DNA of 64,000 nt from Bombus terrestris (Eukaryota; Arthropoda; Insecta; Hymenoptera; Apidae). The translations under genes and the position numbers were made by a program. The notes under the pieces were generated by a model. It did not search any database. It was not told the origin of the DNA and saw only the letters and a list, made by a program, of their open reading frames with translations. The stretch spans positions 124,001 to 188,000 of the forward strand of contig NW_025963585.1 in the NCBI RefSeq assembly GCF_910591885.1. The letters are read 5' to 3'. This document shows, one piece after another, positions 13,071-26,060 of the stretch. The stretch's first letter is position 1; the number at the start of each line of letters is the position of its first letter.

Positions 13071-15950
13071 GTCCCACGTTGTCCCACGTTGTCCCACGTT
13101 GTCCCACGATGTCCCACGTTGTCCCACGTTGTCCCACGTTGTCCCACGTTGTCCCACGATGTCCCACGTTGTCCCACGTTGTCCCACGTTGTCCCACGTT
13201 GTCCGACGTTGTCCCACGTTGTCCCACGTTGTCCCACGTTGTCCCACGTTGTCCCACGTTGTCCCACGTTGTCCCACGGTGTCCAACGATGTCCAACGGT
13301 GTCCAACGGTGTCCCACGTTGTCCCACGTTGTCCCACGTTGTCCCACGTTGTCCCACGTTGTCCCACGTTGTCCCACGTTGTCCCACGTTGTCCAACGAT
13401 GTCCAACGGTGTCCCACGTTGTCCCACGTTGTGCCACGTTGTCCCACGTTGTCCCACGTTGTCCCACGTTGTCCCACGTTGTCCCACGTTGTCCCACGTT
13501 GTCCCACGTTGTCCCACGTTGTCCCACGTTGTCCCACGTTGTCCCACGTTGTCCCACGATGTCCCACGTTGTCCCACGTTGTCCCACGTTGTCCCACGTT
13601 GTCCCACGTTGTCCCACGTTGTCCCACGTTGTCCCACGTTGTCCCACGTTGTCCCACGGTGTCCAACGGTGTCCCACGATGTCCCACGTTGTCCCACGTT
13701 GTCCCACGTTGTCCCACGTTGTCCAACGTTGTCCCACGTTGTCCCACGGTGTCCAACGATGTCCAACGATGTCCAACGGTGTCCCACGTTGTCCCACGTT
13801 GTTCCATGGTTTCCCACGTTGTCCCACGTTGTCCCACGTTGTCCCACGGTGTCCAACGATGTCCAACGGTGTCCAACGGTGTCCAACGGTGTCCAACGGT
13901 GTCCCACGTTGTCCCACGTTGTCCCACGTTGTCCCACGTTGTCCCACGTTGTCCCACGTTGTCCCACGTTGTCCCACGTTGTCCCACGTTGTCCCACGTT
14001 GTCCCACGTTGTCCCACGTTGTCCCACGTTGTCCCACGTTGTCCCACGATGTCCCACGTTGTCCCACGTTGTCCCACGTTGTCCCACGTTGTCCCACGTT
14101 GTCCCACGTTGTCCCACGTTGTCCCACGTTGTCCCACGTTGTCCCACGTTGTCCCACGGTGTCCAACGGTGTCCCACGATGTCCCACGTTCTCCCACGTT
14201 GTCCCACGTTGTCCCACGTTGTCCAACGTTGTCCCACGTTGTCCCACGGTGTCCAACGATGTCCAACGATGTCCAACGGTGTCCCACGTTGTCCCACGTT
14301 GTTCCATGGTTTCCCACGTTGTCCCACGTTGTCCCACGTTGTCCCACGGTGTCCAACGATGTCCAACGGTGTCCAACGGTGTCCAACGGTGTCCAACGGT
14401 GTCCCACGTTGTCCCACGTTGTCCCACGTTGTCCCACGTTGTCCCACGATGTCCCACGTTGTCCCACGTTGTCCCACGTTGTCCCACGTTGTCCCACGTT
14501 GTCCCACGGTGTCCAACGATGTCCAACGGTGTCCAACGGTGTCCCACGGTGTCCAACGGTGTCCCACGTTGTCCCACGTTGTCCCACGTTGTCCCACGTT
14601 GTCCCACGTTGTCCCACGATGTCCCACGTTGTCCCACGTTGTCCGACGTTGTCCCACGTTGTCCCACGTTGTCCCACGTTGTCCCACGGTGTCCAACGAT
14701 GTCCAACGATGTCCAACGGTGTCCCACGTTGTCCCACGTTGTTCCATGGTTTCCCACGTTGTCCCACGTTGTCCCACGTTGTCCCACGGTGTCCAACGAT
14801 GTCCAACGGTGTCCAACGGTGTCCAACGGTGTCCAACGGTGTCCCACGTTGTCCCACGTTGTCCCACGTTGTCCCACGTTGTCCCACGTTGTCCCACGAT
14901 GTCCCACGTTGTCCCACGTTGTCCCACGTTGTCCCACGGTGTCCAACGGTGTCCCACGATGTCCCACGTTCTCCCACGTTGTCCCACGTTGTCCCACGTT
15001 GTCCCACGTTGTCCCACGTTGTCCCACGGTGTCCAACGATGTACAACGATGTCCAACGGTGTCCCACGTTGTCCCACGTTGTTCCATGGTTTCCCACGTT
15101 GTCCCACGTTGTCCCACGTTGTCCCACGGTGTCCAACGATGTCCAACGGTGTCCAACGGTGTCCAACGGTGTCCAACGGTGTCCCACGTTGTCACACGTT
15201 GTCCCACGTTGTTCCATGGTTTCCCACGTTGTCCCACGTTGTCCCACGTTGTCCCACGGTGTCCAACGATGTCCAACGGTGTCCAACGATGTCCAACGGT
15301 GTCCCACGTTGTCCAACGGTGTCCCACGTTGTCCCACGTTGTCCCACGTTGTCCCACGTTGTCCCACGATGTCCCACGTTGTCCCGCGTTGTCCCACGTT
15401 GTCCCACGTTGTCCCACGTTGTCCCACGTTGTCCCACGTTGTCCCACGTTGTCCCACGTTGTCCCACGTTGTCCCACGTTGTCCCACGGTGTCCAACGAT
15501 GTCCCACGGTGTCCAACGGTGTCCCACGGTGTCCAACGGTGTCCCACGTTGTCCCACGTTGTCCCACGTTGTCCCACGTTGTCCCACGTTGTCCCACGTT
15601 GTCCCACGTTGTCCAACGATGTCCAACGGTGTCCCACGTTGTCCCACGTTGTTCCATGGTTTCCCACGTTGTCCCACGTTGTCCCACGTTGTCCCACGTT
15701 GTCCCACGTTGTCCAACGATGTCCAACGGTGTCCCACGTTGTCCCACGTTGTTCCATGGTTTCCCACGTTGTCCCACGTTGTCCCACGTTGTCCCACGTT
15801 GTCCCACGTTGTCCCACGGTGTCCCACGGTGTCCAACGATGTCCAACGGTGTCCCACGTTGTCCCACGTTGTCCCACGTTGTCCCACGTTGTCCCACGTT
15901 GTCCCACGTTGTCCCACGTTGTCCCACGTTGTCCCACGTTGTCCCACGTT

Positions 15951-16730
15951 GTCCCACGTGGTCCCACGTTGTCCCACGTTGTCCCACGTTGTCCCACGTT
16001 GTCCCACGTTGTCCCACGTGGTCCCACGTTGTCCCACGTTGTCCCACGTTGTCCCACGTTGTCCCACGTTGTCCCACGATGTCCCACGTTGTCCCACGTT
16101 GTCCCACGTTGTCCCACGTTGTCCCATGTTGTCCCACGTTGTCCCACGTGGTCCCACGTTGTCCCACGTTGTCCCACGGTGTCCAACGATGTCCAACGGT
16201 GTCCCACGTTGTCCAACGGTGTCCCACGTTGTCCCACGTTGTCCCACGTTGTCCCACGTTGTCCCACGATGTCCCACGTTGTCCCACGTTGTCCCACGTT
16301 GTCCCACGTTGTCCCACGTTGTCCCACGTTGTCCCACGTTCTCCCACGTTGTCCCACGTTGTCCCACGTTGTCCCACGGTGTCCCACGGTGTCCAACGAT
16401 GTCCAACGGTGTCCCACGTTGTCCCACGTTGTCCCACGTTGTCCCACGTTGTCCCACGTTGTCCCACGTTGTCCCACGTTGTCCCACGTTGTCCCACGTT
16501 GTCCCACGTTGTCCCACGTTGTCCCACGTGGTCCCACGTTGTCCCACGTTGTCCCACGTTGTCCCACGTTGTCCCACGTTGTCCCACGTGGTCCCACGTT
16601 GTCCCACGTTGTCCCACGTTGTCCCACGTTGTCCCACGTTGTCCCACGATGTCCCACGTTGTCCCACGTTGTCCCACGTTGTCCCACGTTGTCCCACGTT
16701 GTCCCACGTTGTCCCACGTTGTCCCACGTG
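15951..16730. repeat. J-unit clusters (perfect CACGTG), two modules
   Basis: J units (GTCCCACGTG) lie at 15951, 16011 and 16141, and again at 16521, 16581 and 16721. The next unit starts with G, so each J forms the palindrome CCACGTGG. J at 16141 and 16721 is followed by two A, then B, C, D, A, D, a tail also seen after most J units elsewhere in the window. The unit at 16121 reads GTCCCATGTT, a rare CpG loss. Confidence 0.9.
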
Positions 16731-17200
16731 GTCCCACGTTGTCCCACGTTGTCCCACGGTGTCCAACGATGTCCAACGGTGTCCCACGTTGTCCAACGGT
16801 GTCCCACGTTGTCCCACGTTGTCCCACGTTGTCCCACGGTGTCCAACGGTGTCCCACGATGTCCCACGTTGTCCCACGATGTCCAACGGTGTCCAACGAT
16901 GTCCAACGGTGTCCCACGTTGTCCAACGGTGTCCCACGTTGTCCCACGTGGTCCCACGTTGTCCCACGTTGTCCCACGGTGTCCAACGATGTCCAACGGT
17001 GTCCAACGGTGTCCCACGTTGTCCCACGTTGTCCCACGTTGTTCCATGGTTTCCCACGTTGTCCCACGTTGTCCCACGTTGTCCCACGGTGTCCAACGAT
17101 GTCCAACGGTGTCCAACGATGTCCAACGGTGTCCCACGTTGTCCAACGGTGTCCCACGTTGTCCCACGTTGTCCCACGTTGTCCCACGTTGTCCCACGAT

Positions 17201-17370
17201 GTCCCACGTTGTCCCACGTTGTCCCACGTTGTCCCACGTTGTCCCACGTTGTCCCACGTTGTCCCACGTTGTCCCACGTTGTCCCACGTTGTCCCACGTT
17301 GTCCCACGTTGTCCCACGTTGTCCCACGTTGTCCCACGTTGTCCCACGTTGTCCCACGTTGTCCCACGTT
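17201..17370. repeat. Pure consensus run, 17 units
   Basis: Seventeen consecutive A units between an E (17191) and a C (17371). A run of equal length lies at 2731-2900. Confidence 0.9.
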
Positions 17371-17710
17371 GTCCAACGATGTCCAACGGTGTCCCACGTT
17401 GTCCCACGTTGTTCCATGGTTTCCCACGTTGTCCCACGTTGTCCCACGTTGTCCCACGTTGTCCCACGTTGTCCAACGATGTCCAACGGTGTCCCACGTT
17501 GTCCCACGTTGTTCCATGGTTTCCCACGTTGTCCCACGTTGTCCCACGTTGTCCCACGTTGTCCCACGTTGTCCCACGGTGTCCCACGGTGTCCAACGAT
17601 GTCCAACGGTGTCCCACGTTGTCCCACGTTGTCCCACGTTGTCCCACGTTGTCCCACGTTGTCCCACGTTGTCCCACGTTGTCCCACGTTGTCCCACGTT
17701 GTCCCACGTT

Positions 17711-18090
17711 GTCCCACGTGGTCCCACGTTGTCCCACGTTGTCCCACGTTGTCCCACGTTGTCCCACGTGGTCCCACGTTGTCCCACGTTGTCCCACGTT
17801 GTCCCACGTTGTCCCACGTTGTCCCACGATGTCCCACGTTGTCCCACGTTGTCCCACGTTGTCCCACGTTGTCCCACGTTGTCCCACGTTGTCCCACGTT
17901 GTCCCACGTTCTCCCACGTTGTCCCACGTTGTCCCACGTTGTCCCACGGTGTCCCACGGTGTCCAACGATGTCCAACGGTGTCCCACGTTGTCCCACGTT
18001 GTCCCACGTTGTCCCACGTTGTCCCACGTTGTCCCACGTTGTCCCACGTTGTCCCACGTTGTCCCACGTTGTCCCACGTTGTCCCACGTG
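17711..18090. repeat. J-unit cluster, diverged copy
   Basis: J units at 17711, 17761 and 18081. The first two are 50 bp apart instead of the 60 bp of the neighbouring clusters, so one A unit is missing. K (CTCCCACGTT) at 17911 lies between J units here, whereas elsewhere K follows the cluster. Confidence 0.85.
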
Positions 18091-19940
18091 GTCCCACGTT
18101 GTCCCACGTTGTCCCACGTTGTCCCACGTTGTCCCACGTTGTCCCACGGTGTCCAACGATGTCCAACGGTGTCCCACGTTGTCCAACGGTGTCCCACGTT
18201 GTCCCACGTTGTCCCACGTTGTCCCACGTTGTCCCACGTTGTCCCACGTTGTCCCACGTTGTCCCACGTTGTCCCACGTTGTCCCACGTTGTCCCACGTT
18301 GTCCCACGTTGTCCCACGGTGTCCAACGATGTCCAACGGTGTCCCACGTTGTCCAACGGTGTCCCACGTTGTCCCACGTTGTCCCACGTTGTCCCACGGT
18401 GTCCAACGGTGTCCCACGATGTCCCACGTTCTCCCACGTTGTCCCACGTTGTCCCACGTTGTCCCACGTTGTCCCACGTTGTCCCACGGTGTCCAACGAT
18501 GTACAACGATGTCCAACGGTGTCCCACGTTGTCCCACGTTGTTCCATGGTTTCCCACGTTGTCCCACGTTGTCCCACGTTGTCCCACGGTGTCCAACGAT
18601 GTCCAACGGTGTCCAACGGTGTCCAACGGTGTCCAACGGTGTCCCACGTTGTCCCACGTTGTCCCACGTTGTTCCATGGTTTCCCACGTTGTCCCACGTT
18701 GTCCCACGTTGTCCCACGGTGTCCAACGATGTCCAACGGTGTCCAACGATGTCCAACGGTGTCCCACGTTGTCCAACGGTGTCCCACGTTGTCCCACGTT
18801 GTCCCACGTTGTCCCACGTTGTCCCACGATGTCCCACGTTGTCCCACGTTGTCCCACGTTGTCCCACGTTGTCCCACGTTGTCCCACGTTGTCCCACGTT
18901 GTCCCACGTTGTCCCACGTTGTCCCACGTTGTCCCACGTTGTCCCACGGTGTCCAACGATGTCCAACGGTGTCCAACGGTGTCCCACGGTGTCCAACGGT
19001 GTCCCACGTTGTCCCACGTTGTCCCACGTTGTCCCACGTTGTCCCACGTTGTCCCACGTTGTCCCACGTTGTCCAACGATGTCCAACGGTGTCCCACGTT
19101 GTCCCACGTTGTTCCATGGTTTCCCACGTTGTCCCACGTTGTCCCACGTTGTCCCACGGTGTCCAACGATGTCCAACGGTGTCCCACGTTGTCCCACGTT
19201 GTCCCACGTTGTCCCACGTTGTCCCACGTTGTCCCACGATGTCCCACGTTGTCCCACGTTGTCCCACGTTGTCCCACGTTGTCCCACGTTGTCCCACGTT
19301 GTCCAACGGTGTCCAACGGTGTCCCACGTTGTCCCACGTTGTCCCACGTTGTCCCACGTTGTCCCACGTTGTCCCACGGTGTCCAACGATGTCCAACGGT
19401 GTCCAACGATGTCCCACGTTGTCCCACGTTGTCCCACGTTGTCCCACGTTGTCCCACGATGTCCCACGTTGTCCCACGTTGTCCCACGTTGTCCCACGTT
19501 GTCCCACGTTGTCCCACGTTGTCCCACGTTGTCCCACGTTGTCCCACGTTGTCCCACGTTGTCCCACGTTGTCCCACGTTGTCCCACGGTGTCCAACGGT
19601 GTCCAACGGTGTCCAACGGTGTCCCACGGTGTCCAACGGTGTCCCACGTTGTCCCACGTTGTCCCACGTTGTCCCACGTTGTCCCACGTTGTCCCACGTT
19701 GTCCAACGATGTCCAACGGTGTCCCACGTTGTCCCACGTTGTTCCATGGTTTCCCACGTTGTCCCACGTTGTCCCACGTTGTCCCACGTTGTCCCACGTT
19801 GTCCCACGGTGTCCCACGGTGTCCAACGATGTCCAACGGTGTCCCACGTTGTCCCACGTTGTCCCACGTTGTCCCACGTTGTCCCACGTTGTCCCACGTT
19901 GTCCCACGTTGTCCCACGTTGTCCCACGTTGTCCCACGTT

Positions 19941-20150
19941 GTCCCACGTGGTCCCACGTTGTCCCACGTTGTCCCACGTTGTCCCACGTTGTCCCACGTT
20001 GTCCCACGTGGTCCCACGTTGTCCCACGTTGTCCCACGTTGTCCCACGTTGTCCCACGTTGTCCCACGATGTCCCACGTTGTCCCACGTTGTCCCACGTT
20101 GTCCCACGTTGTCCCACGTTGTCCCACGTTGTCCCACGTTGTCCCACGTG
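19941..20150. repeat. J-unit cluster, copy of 16521-16730
   Basis: J units at 19941, 20001 and 20141 repeat the 60/140-bp spacing of 16521, 16581 and 16721 at an exact offset of 3,420 bp. K follows at 20351. This J-K stretch resembles the right end of the large T-delimited unit, so 19.9-20.98 kb is probably the tail of a further upstream copy. Confidence 0.88.
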
Positions 20151-21170
20151 GTCCCACGTTGTCCCACGTTGTCCCACGGTGTCCAACGATGTCCAACGGT
20201 GTCCCACGTTGTCCAACGGTGTCCCACGTTGTCCCACGTTGTCCCACGTTGTCCCACGTTGTCCCACGATGTCCCACGTTGTCCCACGTTGTCCCACGTT
20301 GTCCCACGTTGTCCCACGTTGTCCCACGTTGTCCCACGTTGTCCCACGTTCTCCCACGTTGTCCCACGTTGTCCCACGTTGTCCCACGGTGTCCAACGAT
20401 GTCCAACGGTGTCCCACGTTGTCCCACGTTGTCCCACGTTGTCCCACGGTGTCCAACGATGTCCAACGGTGTCCAACGGTGTCCCAAGTTGTCCCACGTT
20501 GTCCCACGTTGTCCCACGGTGTCCAACGATGTCCAACGGTGTCCAACGGTGTCCAACGGTGTCCAACGGTGTCCAACGATGTCCAACGATGTCCAACGAT
20601 GTCCAACGGTGTCCAACGATGTCCAACGATGTCCAACGGTGTCCCACGATGTCCAACGATGTCCAACGATGTCCAACGATGTCCAACGGTGTCCCACGTT
20701 GTCCCACGTTGTCCCACGTTGTCCCACGTTGTCCCACGTTGTCCCACGGTGTCCAACGATGTCCAACGGTGTCCCACGTTGTCCAACGGTGTCCCACGTT
20801 GTCCCACGTTGTCCCACGTTGTCCCACGTTGTCCCACGTTGTCCCACGTTGTCCCACGTTGTCCCACGTTGTCCCACGTTGTCCCACGTTGTCCCACGTT
20901 GTCCCACGTTGTCCCACGTTGTCCCACGTTGTCCCACGGTGTCCAACGATGTCCAACGGTGTCCAACGGTGTCCCACGGTGTCCTACGGTGTCCCACGTT
21001 GTCCCACGTTGTCCCACGTTGTCCCACGTTGTCCCACGTTGTCCCACGTTGTCCAACGATGTCCAACGGTGTCCCACGTTGTCCCACGTTGTTCCATGGT
21101 TTCCCACGTTGTCCCACGTTGTCCCACGTTGTCCCACGTTGTCCCACGGTGTCCAACGATGTCCAACGGT

Positions 21171-21390
21171 GTCCAGCGATGTCCAACGGTGTCCCACGTT
21201 GTCCCACGTTTTCCCACGTTGTCCCACGTTGTCCCACGGTGTCCAACGATGTCCAACGATGTCCAACGGTGTCCCACGTTGTCCCACGTTGTTCCATGGT
21301 TTCCCACGTTGTCCCACGTTGTCCCACGTTGTCCCACGGTGTCCAACGATGTCCAACGGTGTCCAACGGTGTCCAACGGTGTCCAACGGT
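21171..21390. repeat. 220-bp core module, I-branch copy in large unit copy 0
   Basis: The core is intact, with I at +350 (21521). The D after H is normal here, unlike the two next copies of the large unit. Confidence 0.92.
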
Positions 21391-22980
21391 GTCCCACGTT
21401 GTCCCACGTTGTCCCACGTTGTCCCACGATGTCCCACGTTGTCCCACGTTGTCCCACGTTGTCCCACGTTGTCCCACGATGTCCCACGTTGTCCCACGTT
21501 GTCCCACGTTGTCCCACGTTGTCCGACGTTGTCCCACGTTGTCCCACGTTGTCCCACGTTGTCCCACGTTGTCCCACGTTGTCCCACGTTGTCCCACGGT
21601 GTCCAACGATGTCCAACGGTGTCCAACGGTGTCCCACGTTGTCCCACGTTGTCCCACGTTGTCCCACGTTGTCCCACGTTGTCCCACGTTGTCCCACGTT
21701 GTCCCACGTTGTCCAACGATGTCCAACGGTGTCCCACGTTGTCCCACGTTGTTCCATGGTTTCCCACGTTGTCCCACGTTGTTCCATGGTTTCCCACGTT
21801 GTCCCACGTTGTCCCACGTTGTCCCACGTTGTCCCACGTTGTCCCACGGTGTCCCACGGTGTCCAACGATGTCCAACGGTGTCCCACGTTGTCCCACGTT
21901 GTCCCACGTTGTCCCACGTTGTCCCACGTTGTCCCACGTTGTCCCACGTTGTCCCACGTTGTCCCACGTTGTCCCACGTTGTCCCACGTTGTCCCACGTT
22001 GTCCCACGTTGTCCCACGGTGTCCAACGATGTCCAACGGTGTCCCACGTTGTCCAACGGTGTCCCACGTTGTCCCACGTTGTCCCACGTTGTCCCACGTT
22101 GTCCCACGATGTCCCACGTTGTCCCACGTTGTCCCACGTTGTCCCACGTTGTCCCACGTTGTCCCACGTTGTCCCACGTTGTCCAACGATGTCCAACGGT
22201 GTCCCACGTTGTCCCACGTTGTTCCATGGTTTCCCACGTTGTCCCACGTTGTCCCACGGTGTCCAACGATGTCCAACGGTGTCCAACGGTGTCCAACGGT
22301 GTCCAACGGTGTCCCACGTTGTCCCACGTTGTCCCACGTTGTCCCACGGTGTCCAACGATGTCCAACGGTGTCCCACGTTGTCCCACGTTGTCCCACGTT
22401 GTCCCACGTTGTACCACGATGTCCCACGTTGTCCCACGTTGTCCCACGTTGTCCCACGTTGTCCCGCGTTGTCCCACGTTGTCCCACGTTGTCCCACGTT
22501 GTCCCACGTTGTCCCACGTTGTCCCACGTTGTCCCACGTTGTCCCACGTTGTCCCACGGTGTCCAACGGTGTCCAACGATGTCCAACGTTGTCTCACGTT
22601 GTCCCACGTTGTCCAACGTTGTCCCACGTTGTCCCACGTTGTCCCACGTTGTCCCACGTTGTCCCACGGTGTCCAACGATGTCCACCGGTGTCCAACGGT
22701 GTCCAACGGTGTCCAACGGTGTCCCACGTTGTCCCACGTTGTCCCACGTTGTCCCACGGTGTCCAACGATGTCCAACGGTGTCCAGCGATGTCCAACGGT
22801 GTCCCACGTTGTCCCACGTTGTCCCACGTTGTCCCACGTTGTCCCACGTTGTCCCACGTTGTCCCACGTTGTCCCACGTTGTCCCACGTTGTCCCACGAT
22901 GTCCCACGTTGTCCCACGTTGTCCCACGTTGTCCCACGTTGTCCCACGTTGTCCCACGTTGTCCCACGGTGTCCAACGAT

Positions 22981-23400
22981 GTCCAACGGTGTCCAACGGT
23001 GTCCAACGGTGTCCAACGATGTCCAACGATGTCCAACGATGTCCAACGGTGTCAAACGATGTCCAACGATGTCCAACGGTGTCCCACGATGTCCAACGAT
23101 GTCCAACGATGTCCAACGGTGTCCAACGATGTCCAACGGTGTCCAACGATGTCCAACGATGTCCAACGGTGTCCCACGATGTCCAACGATGTACAACGAT
23201 GTCCAACGGTGTCCAACGGTGTCCAACGGTGTCCCACTGTGTCCAACGGTGTCCCACGTTGTCCCACGTTGTCCCACGTTGTCCCACGTTGTCCCACGAT
23301 GTCCCACGTTGTCCAACGGTGTCCAACGGTGTCCAACGATGTCCAACGATGTCCAACGGTGTCCCACGATGTCCAACGATGCCCAACGATGTCCAACGGT
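22981..23400. repeat. C/D-rich module, copy in large unit 0
   Basis: A 420-bp stretch made mostly of CCAACG-type units (C and D) with single E units between, and near its right end four A, E, A. Private changes: GTCAAACGAT at 23051 (shared with the next two copies), GTACAACGAT at 23191, GTCCCACTGT at 23231, and GCCCAACGAT at 23381. Such modules lack CCC and so lack the G-tract of the other strand. Confidence 0.9.
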
Positions 23401-25840
23401 GTCCCACGTTGTCCCACGTTGTCCCACGTTGTCCCACGTTGTCCCACGTTGTCCCACGGTGTCCAACGATGTCCAACGGTGTACCACGTTGTCCAACGGT
23501 GTCCCACGTTGTCCCACGTTGTCCCACGTTGTCCCACGTTGTCCCACGTTGTCCCACGTTGTCCCACGTTGTCCGACGTTGTCCCACGGTGTCCAACGAT
23601 GTCCAACGGTGTCCAACGGTGTCCAACGGTGTCCAACGATGTCCAACGATGTCCAACGATGTCCAACGGTGTCCAACGATGTCCAACGATGTCCAACGGT
23701 GTCCCACGATGTCCAACGATGTCCAACGATGTCCAACGATGTCCAACGGTGTCCCACGTTGTCCCACGTTGTCCCACGTTGTCCCACGTTGTCCCACGTT
23801 GTCCCACGGTGTCCAACGATGTCCAACGGTGTCCAACGGTGTCCCACGGTGTCCAACGGTGTCCCACGTTGTCCCACGTTGTCCCACGTTGTCCCACGTT
23901 GTCCCACGTTGTCCCACGATGTCCCACGTTGTCCCACGTTGTCCCACGTTGTCCCACGTTGTCCCACGTTGTCCCACGTTGTCCCACGGTGTCCAACGAT
24001 GTCCAACGGTGTCCAACGGTGTCCAACGGTGTCCAACGATGTCCAACGATGTCCAACGATGTCCCACGTTGTCCAACGGTGTCCCACGTTGTCCCACGTT
24101 GTCCCACGTTGTCCCACGTTGTCCCACGTTGTCCCACGTTGTCCCACGTTGTCCCACGTTGTCCCACGTTGTCCCACGTTGTCCCACGTTGTCCCACGTT
24201 GTCCCACGTTGTCCCACGGTGTCCAACGATGTCCAACGGTGTCCAACGGTGTCCCACGGTGTCCAACGGTGTCCCACGTTGTCCCACGTTGTCCCACGTT
24301 GTCCCACGTTGTCCCACGTTGTCCCACGTTGTCCAACGATGTCCAACGGTGTCCCACGTTGTCCCACGTTGTTCCATGGTTTCCCACGTTGTCCCACGTT
24401 GTCCCACGTTGTCCCACGTTGTCCCACGTTGTCCCACGGTGTCCCACGGTGTCCAACGATGTCCAACGGTGTCCCACGTTGTCCCACGTTGTCCCACGTT
24501 GTCCCACGTTGTCCCACGTTGTCCCACGTTGTCCCACGTTGTCCCACGTTGTCCCACGTTGTCCCACGTTGTCCCACGTGGTCCCACGTTGTCCCACGTT
24601 GTCCCACGGTGTCCAACGATGTCCAACGGTGTCCCACGTTGTCCAACGGTGTCCCACGTTGTCCCACGTTGTCCCACGTTGTCCCACGTTGTCCCACGTT
24701 GTCCCACGTTGTCCCACGTGGTCCCACGTTGTCCCACGTTGTCCCACGGTGTCCAACGATGTCCAACGGTGTCCCACGTTGTCCAACGCTGTCCCACGTT
24801 GTCCCACGTTGTCCCACGTTGTCCCACGTTGTCCCACGATGTCCAACGTTGTCCCACGTTGTCCCACGTTGTCCCACGTTGTCCCACGTTGTCCCACGTT
24901 CTCCCACGTTGTCCCACGTTGTCCCACGTTGTCCCACGGTGTCCAACGATGTCCAACGGTGTCCCACGTTGTCCCACGTTGTCCCACGTTGTCCCACGGT
25001 GTCCAACGATGTCCAACGGTGTCCAACGGTGTCCCACGGTGTCCAACGGTGTCCCACGTTGTCCCACGTTGTCCCACGTTGTCCCACGTTGTCCCACGTT
25101 GTCCCACGATGTCCCACGTTGTCCCACGTTGTCCCACGTTGTCCCACGTTGTCCCACGTTGTCCCACGTTGTCCCACGGTGTCCAACGATGTCCAACGGT
25201 GTCCAACGGTGTCCAACGGTGTCCAACGGTGTCCAACGATGTCCAACGGTGTCCAACGATGTCCAACGGTGTCCAACGATGTCCAACGATGTCCAACGGT
25301 GTCCCACGATGTCCAACGATGTCCAACGATGTCCAACGATGTCCAACGGTGTCCCACGTTGTCCCACGTTGTCCCACGTTGTCCCACGTTGTCCCACGTT
25401 GTCCCACGGTGTCCAACGATGTCCAACGGTGTCCCACGTTGTCCAACGGTGTCCCACGTTGTCCCACGTTGTCCCACGTTGTCCCACGTTGTCCCACGTT
25501 GTCCCACGTTGTCCCACGTTGTCCCACGTTGTCCCACGTTGTCCCACGTTGTCCCACGTTGTCCCACGTTGTCCCACGTTGTCCCACGTTGTCCCACGGT
25601 GTCCAACGATGTCCAACGGTGTCCAACGGTGTCCCACGGTGTCCTACGGTGTCCCACGTTGTCCCACGTTGTCCCACGTTGTCCAACGTTGTCCCACGTT
25701 GTCCCACGTTGTCCAACGATGTCCAACGGTGTCCCACGTTGTCCCACGTTGTTCCATGGTTTCCCACGTTGTCCCACGTTGTCCCACGTTGTCCCACGTT
25801 GTCCCACGTTGTCCCACGGTGTCCAACGATGTCCAACGGT

Positions 25841-26060
25841 GTCCAGCGATGACCAACGGTGTCCCACGTTGTCCCACGTTTTCCCACGTTGTCCCACGTT
25901 GTCCCACGGTGTCCAACGATGTCCAACGATGTCCAACGGTGTCCCACGTTGTCCCACGTTGTTCCATGATTTCCCACGTTGTCCCACGTTGTCCCACGTT
26001 GTCCCACGGTGTCCAACGATGTCCAACGGTGTCCAACGGTGTCCAACGGTGTCCAACGGT
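25841..26060. repeat. 220-bp core module with TGA and GTTCCATGAT
   Basis: The D unit after H reads GACCAACGGT, making TGA at 25850-25852. The F unit reads GTTCCATGAT at 25961. Both changes recur only in the copy at 32146. I follows at +350. Confidence 0.93.
25850..25852 (+). other. TGA in one + frame
   Basis: Formed by H followed by GACCAACGGT. One of only four + strand stop codons I find in all three frames; the others are TGA at 32155-32157, TGA at 55485-55487 (GTCCAACGGT followed by GACCC) and TAG at 56474-56476 (unit GTCCCACGTA). It marks a copy relationship, not the end of a gene. Confidence 0.9.

Larger units (their letters stand above)
20981..25640. repeat. Large higher-order unit, copy 0 (4,660 bp)
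   Basis: Starts at T (GTCCTACGGT, 20981) and ends before the next T (25641). Landmarks in order: H 21171, I 21521, GTCCCGCGTT 22461, GTCAAACGAT 23051, GTCCCACTGT 23231, GTACCACGTT 23481, J 24581 and 24711, K 24901. The offset to copy 1 grows from 4,670 to 5,565 to about 6,305 bp. This copy therefore lacks roughly 0.9 kb near 21.8-22.4 kb and has one rather than two of the 740-bp segments. F-G occurs twice 30 bp apart at 21751 and 21781, an arrangement I saw only here. GTCCACCGGT at 22681 is private. Confidence 0.9.
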
